Shown: positions 34,495-49,600, numbered from the stretch's first letter. The stretch is 64,000 bases of DNA from Solen grandis (GCA_021229015.1 CM037783.1:21833289-21897288), one strand, 5' to 3'. Numbers and translations are program-made. Notes: generated by a model from the letters alone, not told the origin.

Positions 34495-34646
34495 AGTTCT
34501 GTTCCTTTCAAGTACATTGTGACAGAAGCAGCTAAAAAGAACAACAAGAATAATGGGAAAGAGAAAGCTGAGAAGAACAAAGAGAAGACGAAAGAAGAGG
34601 AGTTCAAAGAGGCTCAGCGAGATCTCAAGATATCATGGTTATCCAA
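34495..34646 (+). CDS. TPP2: TPP2 internal exon, Lys/Glu-rich region
   Basis: Acceptor TTTTTTTTGCAG and donor GTGAGT flank 152 nt, phase 0 in and phase 2 out. It encodes SSVPFKYIVTEAAKKNN, a charged low-complexity linker, then FKEAQRDLKISWLSK. The exon starts only 96 bases right of the N gap. Confidence 0.85.
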
Positions 34647-37600
34647 GTGAGTGTAATTGAATTCATGTTATTCCTGCAACAGCATTGTTAGGGGCCTTTG
34701 TGACTAAGTGGGTAAATTTGTTAACATCATTCAGTCCCTAACTGCCGTGTGTTTAATCCTCATAAGGGTCATTCATATTGTTCCAATGAGGAAGCCTTCA
34801 AGCTGGCTTGTTCTATTTGAGGACTTCCTCCATCTTTAATTAGCTGGATGTAACTATTCAAAAGAAATACAGGTGTAGTGATTGTAAATTCAAATGCAGC
34901 AGTGAGTACATAAAAATGTATGGTTACTGTACATAAAAATGATACATGTACATTAAATTTATCTACATGTATGAGAAAACAGTATTTCATGGAATTCATA
35001 GGGGAAGGCTAAGATAACTAATGAGAAATAATTGAAATTTGTTTTGTTTTTACATAGTGTGTAAATGTGCATTAGTGTGTGTCCCTGTAAAATGTTTGCT
35101 CATCTATTGATGACTCCATCAGTAACCCAAGATTTTAGATTCCAGAAACTTTACAGCAAGATCAAGGTGACATGGACCCTTTACCTCATTAATATTCATG
35201 TATACAATTATTTCTGAATTCTGAATATTAATTTACAGGGCTTTAAATGGTATATAAAACAATGGAGTTTCCTTTGCCATGCAGACTGTGTAGACCTACA
35301 ATATTGTACGATCAAACCAAAGACACTGATTAGACAGCTCTTGGAAGGAGCTGTCTGATCTGGGTCTGCTCTGTTTGCCATAGCGTAAAAAGACGAGTCT
35401 ACCGATTTTGGTGGCTGAGTTGTTGGAGTGTCCCCTCCAGAATCTGGAAGTCTTGGGTTTGGTCCCCGGCCGTAACATGTTAATTTCATAAAAAAATGGC
35501 ATTGATATAAGAATAGTTCCAGGACTGGTTGCCCCTGTGTCATGATGATATGACTGAGTGTGGTATCATGCTACATGTCTACACTGTGATACTGTGTGAT
35601 AGAAACAAACCAAACATGTCTATATGAGGGGAAGGTTATACCCTTTTTACTGTTCGCGGGAAGATCTATAATAACCATTTTAATGCACCAATCAGACTGA
35701 AAGCAAAGAGAAAAAGGACCTTAAGGACCATTTTCAGGCATTCCCTCCACCAGATTACTTTCCATTTCTCTTCTACACCTAGCTCTTCCATGCTCAAAAT
35801 TGAAAGTACTAATTAAGTTCAATTTCTAGAATATTCTATAATGCAACAAAGCTTCAAACACTTACTTGAAAGTGTAGGAAGCTCCCTTAGCATTATCTGT
35901 GACTATAAAATAGTCAGGAATATATTGAAGGCTGTCATAAAACTGTTGCAAGTGCATATAGAAATAAAACAAGATGGAACAATTTGCGGTCAGACCCCTT
36001 TATCAGCCAATCTAAAAGCTTGATATGTTTTTTGCTCTCAACAAATACCATAGAATAATCAGTAACAGAATATTAAATTATCTGTGTTGGTATAAGAAAT
36101 AACCCTTCCTGATTTACTGCAAAATGTAAGCTTGTCATACATTGCTAATGCATTGTTGACACATAATTGATCATGTGTTTCCCGTAATTGTCAATGCAAT
36201 AGTGAGAATCATCCTATGTTTGTCAGAAGGCAAAATGCAAAAACCGGCTTTAAACATTAGTGTAACAAAACCTAGCAGAAGACAAACTGAAAGGAAGAAA
36301 AACAAAGGAACAACAAAGGAATAAGCTAATGACTAATGTCTCTTAAATTATGAAAGATTTGACATAGTATCCTGAAGTGGGTGCCTCTGTGCCCGAGAGG
36401 ATAAAGTTGCTGTGTCTTTAACACTCACTCAGCCCCGCAATGCATGGGTTTGAGTCACAGCAGGCTCATTCGGATTTTCATGCAAGGAAAGCCTTCCAGC
36501 AGCTGGCTTGCGGTAGGTTGGTGGTTGTACCTGGATGCCTCAGTGCATTTGGGGTCTTCTTCCACCTGTAATTTGATGGACATCACTATATGACTGAAAT
36601 TCTGTTGCAGAGACAAGTAAATTAAAAAAAAATCAATCAATCCTGAAGCAGGAATAATCCTATCTGGAGAAAAGAAATCACCTTTGAACAAAATAACTGA
36701 GAACTTGTCAGTAACCTCTGATATACTGACAAATTCCTACAACATTATTTAATTTGGAACGAATTGTCCACAGCATTATTTGCATCCGTTATTACAGAAT
36801 ATTTCCAACTCTGAAACAAAAAATATTGGAACCAAACTCTATTATTCTATATATTTAGTACTCAATATACTGATAAACAGTATGTATTGGATTTTGCCCA
36901 GAGATAATTATTATTTTGTGAGTCTTATGATGTGCACCTGTCTTTATGTTTGGTACATATGCCTTTATGTGCAGTGGTTAACACATTCTATGCAGTGTAA
37001 AACCGTTATGTTCAGTAGATATGTAATTTTGTGCTGTTCAGTTGCCGTTATCTGCGGTACATTTGACTTTACATGCAGTGCAGATACCAGGGATGTTCAA
37101 ATTGAAATGCAACTCGGGTTATATTATATAACTATGCACGCTTTTCACAAAAAACCTACTTGGATCACCTAGGGGCATCAATTATCTCTCGGTCATTACC
37201 AGTTTTGTGTAAATCTGTCCTCTCTAGCCTCGGCTATACAACGAGAAACATTGCATACTCGTACATACTAATGATAAAATGGTTGGTAAAAAATCTGCGT
37301 TTGCCGCCTAAATACGGGCCTACATCAAATACCGCTGTTTTCTTAGTATAGGTCCAAAAGAGATATTTCATGAAATATGCTCAATTTATGGACCTGGTAA
37401 GCTGTCCTATGCATTGGTTACTAGGTGGTGCAAGAAATTTGCAAGTGGAATAACATCCTTGCAAGATGCACCATGTGCCCATCGCAGAAAGACAGCAACC
37501 AGTCCCAAAATGGTAGAAAAAGTCAGAGAAATTGTATCAACAGATGCAAGATTCACTGTTAGGGAAATAGCCCGAAAGGTAGGCATCTCAGTATAGTTCA

Positions 37601-40600
37601 TTCAATTCTAAGGAAACACCTTAAAATGAATAAGATAACTGCGCGATGGATACCCCATTTGCTCACAGAGGAGCAGAAGCGCCTCCGTGTGAAAACGGCA
37701 AATCCTTTGCTGAAAATGTACCCAAAATACAATAATCGCTCATTTGCCAATATCGTCACAGGCATTGAGACATGGGTGCATTTCTATGAGCCCAAACGAA
37801 AACATGAAAACAAGATATGGGCTACAAAAGACATGAAAAGACCATGTATAGCCAAACGTACAATGAGCATCAGAAAGGTTATGTATGCAGTTTTTCTTCA
37901 CAAATCAAGGGCCTGCTATACAAATTGCTGTTTCGAAAGGTAAATCGGTCAATAGCAAGTTCTACAGAAGGGCTGTTCTAAAAAAATGTTGAAGAAATAT
38001 TTCAATAGACGCAGGCCAGCGACAGGTTTGTTTGGGGTCAGGTTGCTGCATGACAACGTGTCTAGCTACAAAGCAGCTATTGTATGCAATTTTTTAAGGC
38101 AGGAAAAGGTTGTAGAGCTTCCACACCCGCCATATTCCCCAGACCTTGCCCCCTGTGACTACTTCCTGTTCCTGAGGCTCAAAAAGTACCTCACTGGACG
38201 AAATACAAAACACAAAAAGATCTTGGTTCAGCCATCTTCCAGTGTCTCAAGGGTATACCCAGAAACAACTATGAAACTGCCTTTAAAAGTTGGAGCAAAA
38301 GGTTGAAACTGTGCATAGCTCACGGAAGTGAATACTTTGAAGGAATCCGATAGTTGGTTTGTAAAAATTATCAAATCCTTTCTAGATATGCTAGGAATTG
38401 CATTTCAATTTGAACATCCCTAGTAAGACCAAAAGACAGATAAGTGCAGATAAATATGTCAAGGATAATGACCTTTTCTGGACACAGCAATTTTGGTTAA
38501 AATTTTCAACTGTCATTTCTATATCATTCATGGGATTGACTTGAAACTTGTAACTTCAAGTTCAGGAGTGTAAAACCCTTAGATCAGATATTTCTTGATG
38601 TATTTTTTTGTAGAAATTATGGTCCCTTTTAAACTTAGAACTGTTTGTTAAAGTTCCCATAAGTGGTGGAATTGTCAAGTGTGCTGTCTTCTCCTGTAGG
38701 TATTTGAAATCAGTATTTATTAATGTGCATTCATAATTCTTTGATGTTACTATATTAACCCATTACTTTAAACCTGCAAAACTCAGCTTTTCCTGTGTAA
38801 CTTAACCCTTTCCCTCATATAGACTCATTTTGACGCACTCAGTAGGTACCACATAAAGCCTGATCTGCAGAAAACCACAGTTAAACCTTACCAAATTTAA
38901 TTACAAAATCCTCATTCCCAGACCACTGAGGAGCAGCGAACAGCATAAAACCTGATCAGCCTGCGAGTTACTCGCAGGCTGATCTGGTTTTATGTTGTTC
39001 GCATAGGTCTTTTCATGGTTTCCTCTATGAGAGAAAGGGTTAAATGACACATCTTCACTCCAGTTGTAACAGGTTTTATGTAACTTAGCTATAACGTTTT
39101 TGTGGTCAGGCCATAAATCAAGTACCGGGTGGGAGACGGTGGTAGTAATCACCTTAGTTTGCATTGAATCAGATCAAAGCGTACATGTTACTGTTTAACT
39201 TTAATATTTTAATTTGTAATAATTGATTTTCAGGTTCTTAATGACATCATTATAATGGTTATTATACATGATTATGTGCTTTGACTTTTTCCCATATAGC
39301 ACAAAGTCATTATATCAAGGGTTAACTCAAAGGACTGAACTATTTGATTATTGATTCATCATTGGTTGACAACATGCATTCAGTAGTTGTTTGATCTAAA
39401 GCATCATATAAGGCCAATACCAGGCATGGTCAAAATGTATATTGGCACAAAATCTTGGCCAAGTTTAATAGCCAAAAACCAGAAAATTCTGGTAAATACA
39501 GAGTTATGGCCCTTGAATTCATAAAAAAAGACCAAATTGTCATGTAGCCCTCTGAATTACAACCTTGATTTATATATATATTCACCATGTTTATAGGTCA
39601 CAGTTAAAATGGAACACAAAAACTTCCAAAAAGAAGTTAATGGCACTATAGTTACACAATTTATTAAATGTATGCATACATGCTTAATAACTTTGGCAAA
39701 AATGGAAAAATATTTATTAGAAAGAACATTATGAATGCCCTGAAATATTTTTTGTTTGTGCAAGATGACAATCATGTTGCTTTTTAGAATTTGTATTCAT
39801 GTGGCATGGTAATAACTTATTTGTTTTATGCAGAGTTACAAAATAAAGGAAATGTAATAAAAAAACTGATCAGTCACATTGCAGATTGCATTAGAAAAAC
39901 CATTCAGCAATCCAAATACACTGTTGATTTTCAAACCTGCTAACACATGCTAAAAAAAAAAAAAACCAAAATAATATTAAAATCAACAACAGGTTATAGA
40001 AAACTGATTAAATCCCAAAATAATTATATTAAACATATAACCCATTATGTTACACAAAGCATTTTTTGAAAAGTAAGAATAATGAATTCATTTCTCAATT
40101 TTTCATTATATAATGCAGTAGAACCTCCTTAACCCTTTCCCTCATAGAGGACACCATGAAAAGACCTATGCGAACAGCATAAAACCAGATCAGCCTGCGA
40201 GTAACTCGCAGGCTGATCAGGTTTTATGCTGTTCGCTGCTCCTCAGTGGTCTGGAAATGAGGATTTTGTAATTAAATTTGGTAAGGTTTAACTGTGGTTT
40301 TCTGCAGATCAGGCTTTATGTGATACCTATTGAGGGCGTCAAAATGTGTATATATGAGGGAAAGGGTTAAATCGAAGTCCTTGGGACCAAGCTGAAAACT
40401 TTGAAATAACGATTATTCGGATTAAAAATCTGATGGAAATTTCAGTTTGTGAGCGTGCATGTCTGCGTTTTCATTACTGGTGCATATTGTGGAAATCGTT
40501 ATGCCGTGTACATTTATACTATTTGCAAGTTATGAAAAGTAATGAAAATATATCATGATCTACTTAGATGCTTCTGATGAACATAATCATTCTACCATTT

Positions 40601-43600
40601 CAAGCAATGATACATAAATTTACCGTCGATCTGCTGCTTCAGGTAGTGTCGCATGCCGGTGGCGAACGTGATGATATCAAATGTACTAAAGATCTGACAC
40701 CTGGGTTTATCTGCTGGCACGAGCATATTATGCAACCTGTCAGACATTGATTAGCAATAATCAACATTTCCAGTGGGACACACGTTGCCCAATCCAATCA
40801 CGAAAAAAGGTGTGAAAAACTTGCCTGAGCCATCACTCCAGGTGCCTCCGCAAAATAAACTTGGTTACTGACCCGGATACGATTGATAATAAGGATGGTA
40901 ATTAGTTCACGAAAATTTATTAAATTTGACTTCGAAATAAAAATTGAAAAATGTACATGAATTGCGACCTCGGGACCGGGATTTTTACTTCGAAATAGCT
41001 AAAAAAAACGAAATAGCGAAATTTTGGTTTTAGTTTAAATAAGAAGGGAAAAAATCAGGACCGAAAATAAACTTCGAAATGGCGAGGAATTCGGTTTAAT
41101 GATGTTCGGTTTGGCGAGGTTCTACTGTATTTAAAAACAATTAATTGATGATTTCTAGTGCAAAAAGAGTGTATATGGTGATACTACTAATATATAAGAA
41201 ATGACCACCAGCATTTTTGTTGACAAGTGTAATTCAGTTATACATATTTCAAAAACATTTCTTTCAACATTCACAGTCAGGAGAGATCTTGGCAAGTTTT
41301 ATAATTGTTAAAAGAAACAGAAAGAAAAAAAAGAAGCTAAATTAAGAAGAACATTAATGAAACAGGTTATTTGTGGTTTAGATTAAAGAATTCCACGCAG
41401 TAAACAGAGAATTGCACCATCCAACAACTATTATTAGTTGTTCCTTTGATATTGTTGTCTCAATCTCTACAGATTATTCCAAGACTGTCAGATACGTAGT
41501 TGGCTTTGGATAAATTAAGTTTAGAAATTGTATACAGAGTTGAATCAGGACAGAAGGATTGTATGGAACTATTTTTCCATGATGCAAATGAAGTAAACCT
41601 TTGCCCCCCTGTTTTGTGAAGTTCATATTTCTGACAAGTATTTAAATTAAGACATTTACCACCAGGTTATTATTTTCTGTCAGTTTCCATCCATTCACCA
41701 TTTAATGTACACATTTCAAATGTGTTAGAAGGTGTCTTTCTGTTGCTAATGGAAAACTATAAAGTTTCAGAAAGTACATTCTCTAATTGACTTACATATT
41801 TATGGTGTTTAATACAAGGAACTTATTCATATATTACTTTGTGACTCACATTTTTTAGCTCGACTATTCGTAGAATATGAGAGCTATTGTAGTCACCCTG
41901 GCGTCGGCGTTGGCGTTGCAGCTTTTGGTTAAAGTTTTGCGTGCAAGTTACTATCAACCTTATATCTCAATAACCATTTATGGTATTGATTTGAAAGTTT
42001 ATAAATATGTTCAGGGGCATCAGACAACCAAGGTAGATAACTCTTGACTGAATTTAATTTGAATTATGGCCCCTTTTTAACTTAGAAATTTTGGTTAAAG
42101 TTTTGCATGCAATAGAAAATTTGGTTAAAGTTTTGCATGCAAGCTACTATCTAGTTTGTATCTCAATAACCATTCATGGTATTGACTTGAAAGTTTATGA
42201 ATATGTTTAGGGGCATCATACAACCATGGTAGACAACTTTTGATGGAATATATTACAAGTTACGGCCCCTTTTTTAACTTAGAAATTTTGGTTAAAGTTT
42301 TGCATGCAAGTTACTTTCATGCTTATATCTCAGTAACTAGGCATGGGATTGATTTTAGACATCATAAATATATTAAAGGGTATCAGACTATCAAGGTATA
42401 TCATTTTTTACTATTACTATGAAGGGCAAGAATTTTAATAGATTTCATATGATTTACCAACAAGCATTTCGAATAGTCGAGCGTGCTGTCCTCTGACAGC
42501 TCTTGTTATTTTATTTAGTTCTAAGACAAACATTGACTTGTCACATAAAGTAGCAAGAATATGGGCTTTATCATTTTGTTGGTTATAATACATGTCGATT
42601 GCTTGTTTCTATAAGTTTAAACTAGCCCAGTTTCAGTTTTAATAAGGTTTAGAAACAAATTTGTCCTTTAGAGAAAAAACATAGTGTTATCATCAAGGGC
42701 TCCATAGTTTAGATGTTACAACTAGTGTACATGACTGGATTTGAAGATTGTAGGTTCAAAGCAAAGATTGGCATGTTAAGCTATTTTAAGAACTTTTTCG
42801 CAAATGATATAAAAAATATAAAACAAACAACAACAAGGTTCATGTACACAGTTACTGACAAATCAGTAATTCTCCTTATTGAAACATTTGTCTACAGTTT
42901 ATTAATTAGGATGAATTATGCATTATATTCATTTTATGTTCAAGAATGCATTGCACGTAGATAAATTAAATTATTTTCTTAGGGTATTGAAATGATGCAT
43001 GTTTTAACATTTTATTTATCAAATGATTCAAACATCAGATTTTGCCACAGAGGAGGAAATGCAATATAAACCAGCTGCTGCATGTCAGTGGAAAATATAT
43101 TTTTTTGCTGATTAAATGAATGAATAAAACCCTAACCATATCATAATAATGAGCATATAACGACAATTATATGCCCCACAAATGATTTAGACAAATACCA
43201 GACTGTTCATTTCAGTATCAATAGGAGAGCTCATATGGACGGATATTATTTGATAAAAAGCATTTAATATGCAGTATGAAAAAGCATTTAATATGCAGTA
43301 TGAAAAAGCATTTAATATGCAGTATGGCGTTACAGTGCAAATAGCAGAATATCCTCCTAGGCCACTGTGCTATTCTTTTAAAAAGTGTTGAAACAAAGTC
43401 TATATTGCGAAAGTTGAAGCGATAAAAATGGTCGCAGATAATGAGAGCTGAGAACGCTTAGAGTCTGAGCATTATTCTGCAGTGACTGATAAATTGGATT
43501 GGAAGAACAGAATTTTGAACTTGTGATTGCAGTTGACTATTGACTGTTCAAATGTAAAAGTGAGAATGTTCCTATACTTGGCATCTAAACCAGTAGAAAC

Positions 43601-46600
43601 TGTATTTTTGTGGATCCTGCTGTCTCTGTATCACAACAGTTTATCCAAAGTTTTATCACATATGTTAACAAATGGGTTCACAGTTTGGTACATGTCCCCA
43701 GCTTGTCACGTGTTTATATTTGCTCTTTATTCTCTTATAAAAGAGCATGTTATGAAGAATCTGCACTGTATTCAAGTCACCATATCGATCTACACATAAA
43801 TTGAGGTAATTATAGTAAGCATTATAGGAAATGGATTTCCAAGTAGTAGATCTAAATAGCCAACCATATAAATGTTTGATACTTAGATCTCAGATACTTT
43901 AAAATCCTGTTCAGGGGAAGCATGGCTTTTAGTTTCTTAATATTGATTTTCTCTGGTGGTTAAAAACATTTGGTTTCAAGAGAGCTGTGAGCTAGAAACT
44001 TGAGAATATACTCTTATCAGTATTGTTTAAGTTCATCTCGCAAAATGTCTCTCAATAATTCCTAGGTTTAACAGGTACTTTGCAACTAAGAAAGGTCGTG
44101 AACGATTCTTGACCCCAATTGGATCAAACCCATGCTAAAACTATTGGATTAAAAATGTATCATTAAACATAATTATTCAGTTATTATCCCGTGTTGCTCA
44201 AGAGATACAAGGCTTGTATGTATGGGTAGGGAATACAACTGTGAGTTTGTTGACTAACAATTAACTCAATTAAAATGCAAAGTTCACTAAACCTATTATT
44301 TTTTCACATGCTTAAGATATTTTTACAATTGAATTAGGCATTTTGCTTACATAAAACAATTGTTGCAGCCAATTCACTCCTATTTTGGAAGGCTTTCAAA
44401 CCAAAATGTACGCATGAATGTGTCAGAGCCTGAACCGCAATCAGTGTGCTCATGGTGAGCTATAAGGATCACCCTACGTCTGTCTTTGTGCGTCATTCTT
44501 CGTGCGTTGTCAACAGTTTGCTTAAAACGACATGTATCTTCTCTGCAACTGCTGAACAGAATTTGATTAAACTTAGCAGGGATGATCCTTGGGTGAATCT
44601 CCACAAAAGTTACTAAAATAAGCTTGATCCATGTAGAACTCTGATTGCCATGGCAATGGAAAGAAATGAATTTTTGTTAGTGGCTTCATTGATTCACAGG
44701 TCATTAGGGTGCCTTATGGTCAAACAAGTGGTATTATAAATGAATGGGAATCTAATGGTCAAATATGAAGAGTTTGTTAGGGGCTAGAACCCAGTTTCAC
44801 AGTACCATTCCAACCCAAGAGCATTTGAGAAAGATTTATGTAAATATATGCTATTACCTTGACAACGAATGTGAGTTTAATGTGTCAACTGTATTGACCT
44901 TAAATATGAAGTAATTGTAGATACTTGGGGTCAATAACCAGCTTTGATCAAGTCATATCAGGATTTATCATCACCAAACAGACAAACATCATTGGCTAGC
45001 AATGATGTGGCTGCAACTGATATTTCTGCATGAGTATTTTTAGCTCTTGAATTAGGGTATGTCGTTTGGCGGTTGGGCATCATCTTTAGTTTCCACACGA
45101 TAACTCCAGAAGGTGTTGACAGATTTAAATTATTTTTGGTACACATGTTTATAATCTCATTAAAATGGAGGTCAATTTCCATTTTGGACAATATCCATAA
45201 ATTTTTGACACAGTTGAGGCCCCTTATCGACAAAAAAATAACCTCTTGGTAACTCCCGAACAGGTTGAAAGAATTCAATTATTTTTAGTACACATGTTTA
45301 TCCCAATAAAATGAAGGTCAAGTTAAATTTTTCAGTTGATAAATCAACTTTTAAACTCTAAGAAAAGAAGGAACTGAAAGGGGTATTAGCTGTTTTTATT
45401 TCAGTGACTTTTTATCTCGCTGGGAAAGTGATATGCTCAGCGAGCTTTGTTGTCTTCTGACAACTTATTGTAATATCATGAAATATATCTCCAGCTACAT
45501 GATGATGATTGTAAGGATGTCTACATAGTCAGTTCTGCCATTACTGGTTGTTTCCTGATAACTGCAAACCAGTTTGAGATTGCAGACACAGAATAATGAT
45601 GGTCTCGCACATTTTACAGATATGAAGCTGATGCATACTTATTTTGGCTACAAAGAAAGTATGCATTTCAAATTGATTTCAGCATTACATGGGCTCGCTA
45701 CAATTAAAGTTTGCATATTCATGAATACTGAAAAAAATGTCTCATTTATATTCATGTAAAAATTTATGACTCTTAAATATTGAAACAATGTTTTGTTAGT
45801 AGTAATATTTTAATTTGATAGCTTTCTTTTTCTTAGCTTAATTGTGTCTGTGACAATACTTTATTGATTGGTTGTAACATTTAAATATGGAAGGGAATCG
45901 CCGCCAATATTCTATCTTACAACTTCTAATTTCTATGTTCTAACTTCTTTCTTACAACATGTAGTCTCCATGTTCTTACTTCTAACTTCTATCTTACAAC
46001 TTCTAATTTATATCTTCTAACTTCTATATTTACAATGCTCTGTTCGAATATCTGAATTCAAATTTACAGGTAAATTCTATCCTCTAACTCTTAGGTTTCA
46101 ATTTCCAACCTCTTATCTCAATCATCTGAGTTATTACTTCTAACTTCCAACTCTCAACATCTATCTTCCAAACGATTTGTTCTAGTTTCTATAGTATGAA
46201 GTGGCATGACCCAGACTATGTTATGAGACATTACGACAATGTGATATAAATAGATTACGAGGTTCCCCTTACATTACGCATGCGTCGCGAATTTCAACAC
46301 GGTATCAGGTTCATTCGCCCCAAGTACACTTTCGCCCGAGTCATTTCGCCCGAGTCGGTTCGCCCTACAATGTGGGTTCATTCGCCCACATAGTGGGTTC
46401 ATTCGCCCTAGTAAAGTTATAAATTAATAAACAAAATGGATATTACGGTTGGTGATGAATAAATATAATTTTATTCATTCAACAAGTATAGGTATAAAGT
46501 ACAAAGTATATAGGTGTAATGATCATAATAAAGGTGACATCTTCCTTCTGAAAACACACACGTGCTGTAGGTGTGAACGCATGCCATAGCAGGGTTAGAT

Positions 46601-49600
46601 GTTAATTATGTACAACCTACAGTATTTTCGGCGTTCGTATTGTCTCATTTAACATACTTATTTTTTACACCCGGTCTCTTTCATTTATGATAAGTAGGGA
46701 TGAACATGAATTAAATAAGGGCTAATAACGAAATAAACAGTGAATTTATTTATTTATTTAATTATAAATACACCACCAATGTAAGTGTATATTAGATGTA
46801 AAAAAAAGAATTGAAACTGCCATTCCGAAGCAATAATTGTAGGACTGGAACCAAAATATGTAATAGTTTTTTTTTTTATTAATAATAGACAATATACATG
46901 TACTCATTCAAACATACATACATAAAACGAATACACAAACATTTATATATTATTTCATTCAAATCCAGCAAAATAACAATAGGGCGAACAGACTCACATT
47001 TTAGGGCGAAAGGGTAGAGGGCGAAAGGGAATTAGGGCAAAAGGGTATAGGGCGAAAGGGAAATGGGGCGAAACGACCCATAATCTTACAACACCTAGTC
47101 TTGCGGGGAAGTCCACTTTGCACTGTTTGCGCTAGAAGGGTACCAGTAATACTGGTTCCATCTTCATTACAATTTATGTTCAGCCGAGAATCAATGATTT
47201 CTGGTGCCCTTCTAACTAGCAAGTTCTAACTTGTAATTTCTATATGCAATCTTCTAAATTGCGAGTCATTATTTCTAAATGATATCTTCACGAATTTACA
47301 AAATGCAGCTTTTAATTACTAAGTCAAAAATAAAAAGCGGAAAAAAGAGAGATAAAATAGAAATTTACTAAAGTTTACAAGAAATTGGAAGTAAGAAATA
47401 TGAATTAATAACTTCGATGTTTGGAATTTGAAAGATAGAGGTGAGATGTTAGCCTATAGTCATAGGAAATTGTATTATAAGACATAGAAATTAGAAGTTA
47501 GAACATAGAAATTAGAAGTTGTAAGATAGAATATTGGCAGAAATTCCCTTCCATATTTAAAGATTAAAATACATGCTTATAAAAGTGAAATCAATATTTG
47601 TTATTAGTCCTTGCTTTAATTGAAACCAAACAGATTTCTAAATGAGTTCAAATATCAAGCTTTGATTCTGTCTTACAATCAATCAAGTTTTTATTACATT
47701 TGATGCATCTACTGTGAGAAAATTCCTGACAATATTGGATTTCCCATTTTAAGGCAAAATACAGTAAGTGTCTTTTTTCGGTTTCACCCCATTCATTTTA
47801 CGTTGAAAACGAAGTGCATATTAAGGGCGCATTCCCATACCAGTATGACATGCTTAAAACTCTTCTGTTTAATTTTTCATTCTTTATGGTGATAAAGTGG
47901 TATGGAAGCATATCCTTGATGTAGTTTTCTGTCAATTGTCACATTTTATTGCTACATCCTTCTTGTTCATTGTAATTATTGGTAGGATAAAAAGTTGTAT
48001 ATCTTACATTGTATACCCTCATGACATTAATATTTCCTGAGATAATTGCTGTGTAATTTAAAAGTATTGTTTTGTGACAAATGAACTCTGCTGGTACTTG
48101 AAATATGTATAGGATAAACCCTGTGCCCTTAACCATGAAGCAATTTGCTCAGGACTAAATGTAGCAGATGTTTGTCCAAAATTAATTTTGATAGTTTTTT
48201 ATGATGGTTCTTGGAAACTGGAATAAAAACATTTTAGCCAGCAGGAATTACCTTATGTAGAATGTGGTTTTTGACTGTTTATCTGATAGAGGAATAAACC
48301 TATAGATCTGACTGCTCCTTAATTACCTATACAAAATTACTAGATATATAGCTCATACCCTGCAGGCTGCACGGCACTTAAAAATCCATTGCTTCATATA
48401 CCATTCATAGTTCAGCTAGCAAATATTCGGTCACGTTATAAAATACATGAATATTCATGAGGTAGAGGGTAAAATGTGTTACAGATTATCTAAATTTAAA
48501 TAATTAATAAATAACTTTGTATAAGAAAGTCTCATCTCATCATTTGTATGCAGCTTTGTTTTATGGATTATTTAAATTAATGACTCAGCTGACATGAATA
48601 TTTAATTTACTGACTTGCAGAATTTGTTATGAAATAAAACATTCAGGTACTGAAATATCAAGAGGACAAGAATACTGAAATACACCCTTAGGTATTTTAA
48701 AGTATAATACTTGGCATTCTGACAGAATAAATGGCGCCATTGTACTGGATTTAGGCATACAGCATAAGAATTATTCAAAATAAGAGGAAGGAAGTGATTT
48801 TTTTTAGTTTACAACCTGCATTGTATTGTCCAAAGACCTATAAAATAGCTATAATCTCCTGGTCTTAATAGAAGCATTGTCTGCCATATTGAGGAAGATA
48901 TAATAGTCATAATATTCTAAAGAATGGGGGACTGAAGTTAAACCAGACAAGATGTAGTCTCACTTTTCAAATCCATGACATGAAAACCATTAAATTATAT
49001 GGAATATCTCGTGTGTTTGTCATAATAGCTAGCATATTTAAATAATAATTTAGTCTATTGTCCGCGTTTGTTGTGCCCTGCAATATGGAAATGAAAACAA
49101 ATTGATATGAGCTTATCAAGTGCCTGGGCAGCAGCTTCTGTCATAAATAATCTGCTAAACAAAAGAACCAGAAATGGTCTAAAATGGGTAAAACTAGTCA
49201 CTTATGTTTTTGCTATAAATATTACTACTTTTGGTTTAAATTATGCGTCTTTTACCTTTGATTATCTTTCTGAAAATAATAAATTGTTACATGCAGTCAC
49301 AATTGTGGTCATTTCACCAAGTACGATGTAGGAAAATTGCGACCACACGTGACTAGGGTCGCAGCTCTGTTTTCTCAAAGTCGTGGACAAAATCCATGCA
49401 ACCTTCCCCACTATTTTACCCAGATACCTCAGTGCATTTGGGTGTTCCGCCACTTGTAATTAGCTGGACATTGTTAAATGACTGAAATACTGTTGCAGTG
49501 ATGGTTAACTTATAAAATCAATCAATCAACCAACTATTTTCTGTGTACACTCTATGATCGATGTTTTCTCATATGACCTTCAATTTGTATGCTCTACCTG

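Noticed and set aside
34230..34535. ORFs spanning the N gap
   Set aside because: Translation through N is meaningless.
38930..38990. Possible microRNA precursor hairpin
   Set aside because: The hairpin is the central palindrome of a MITE present twice in the window; nothing suggests a dedicated microRNA.
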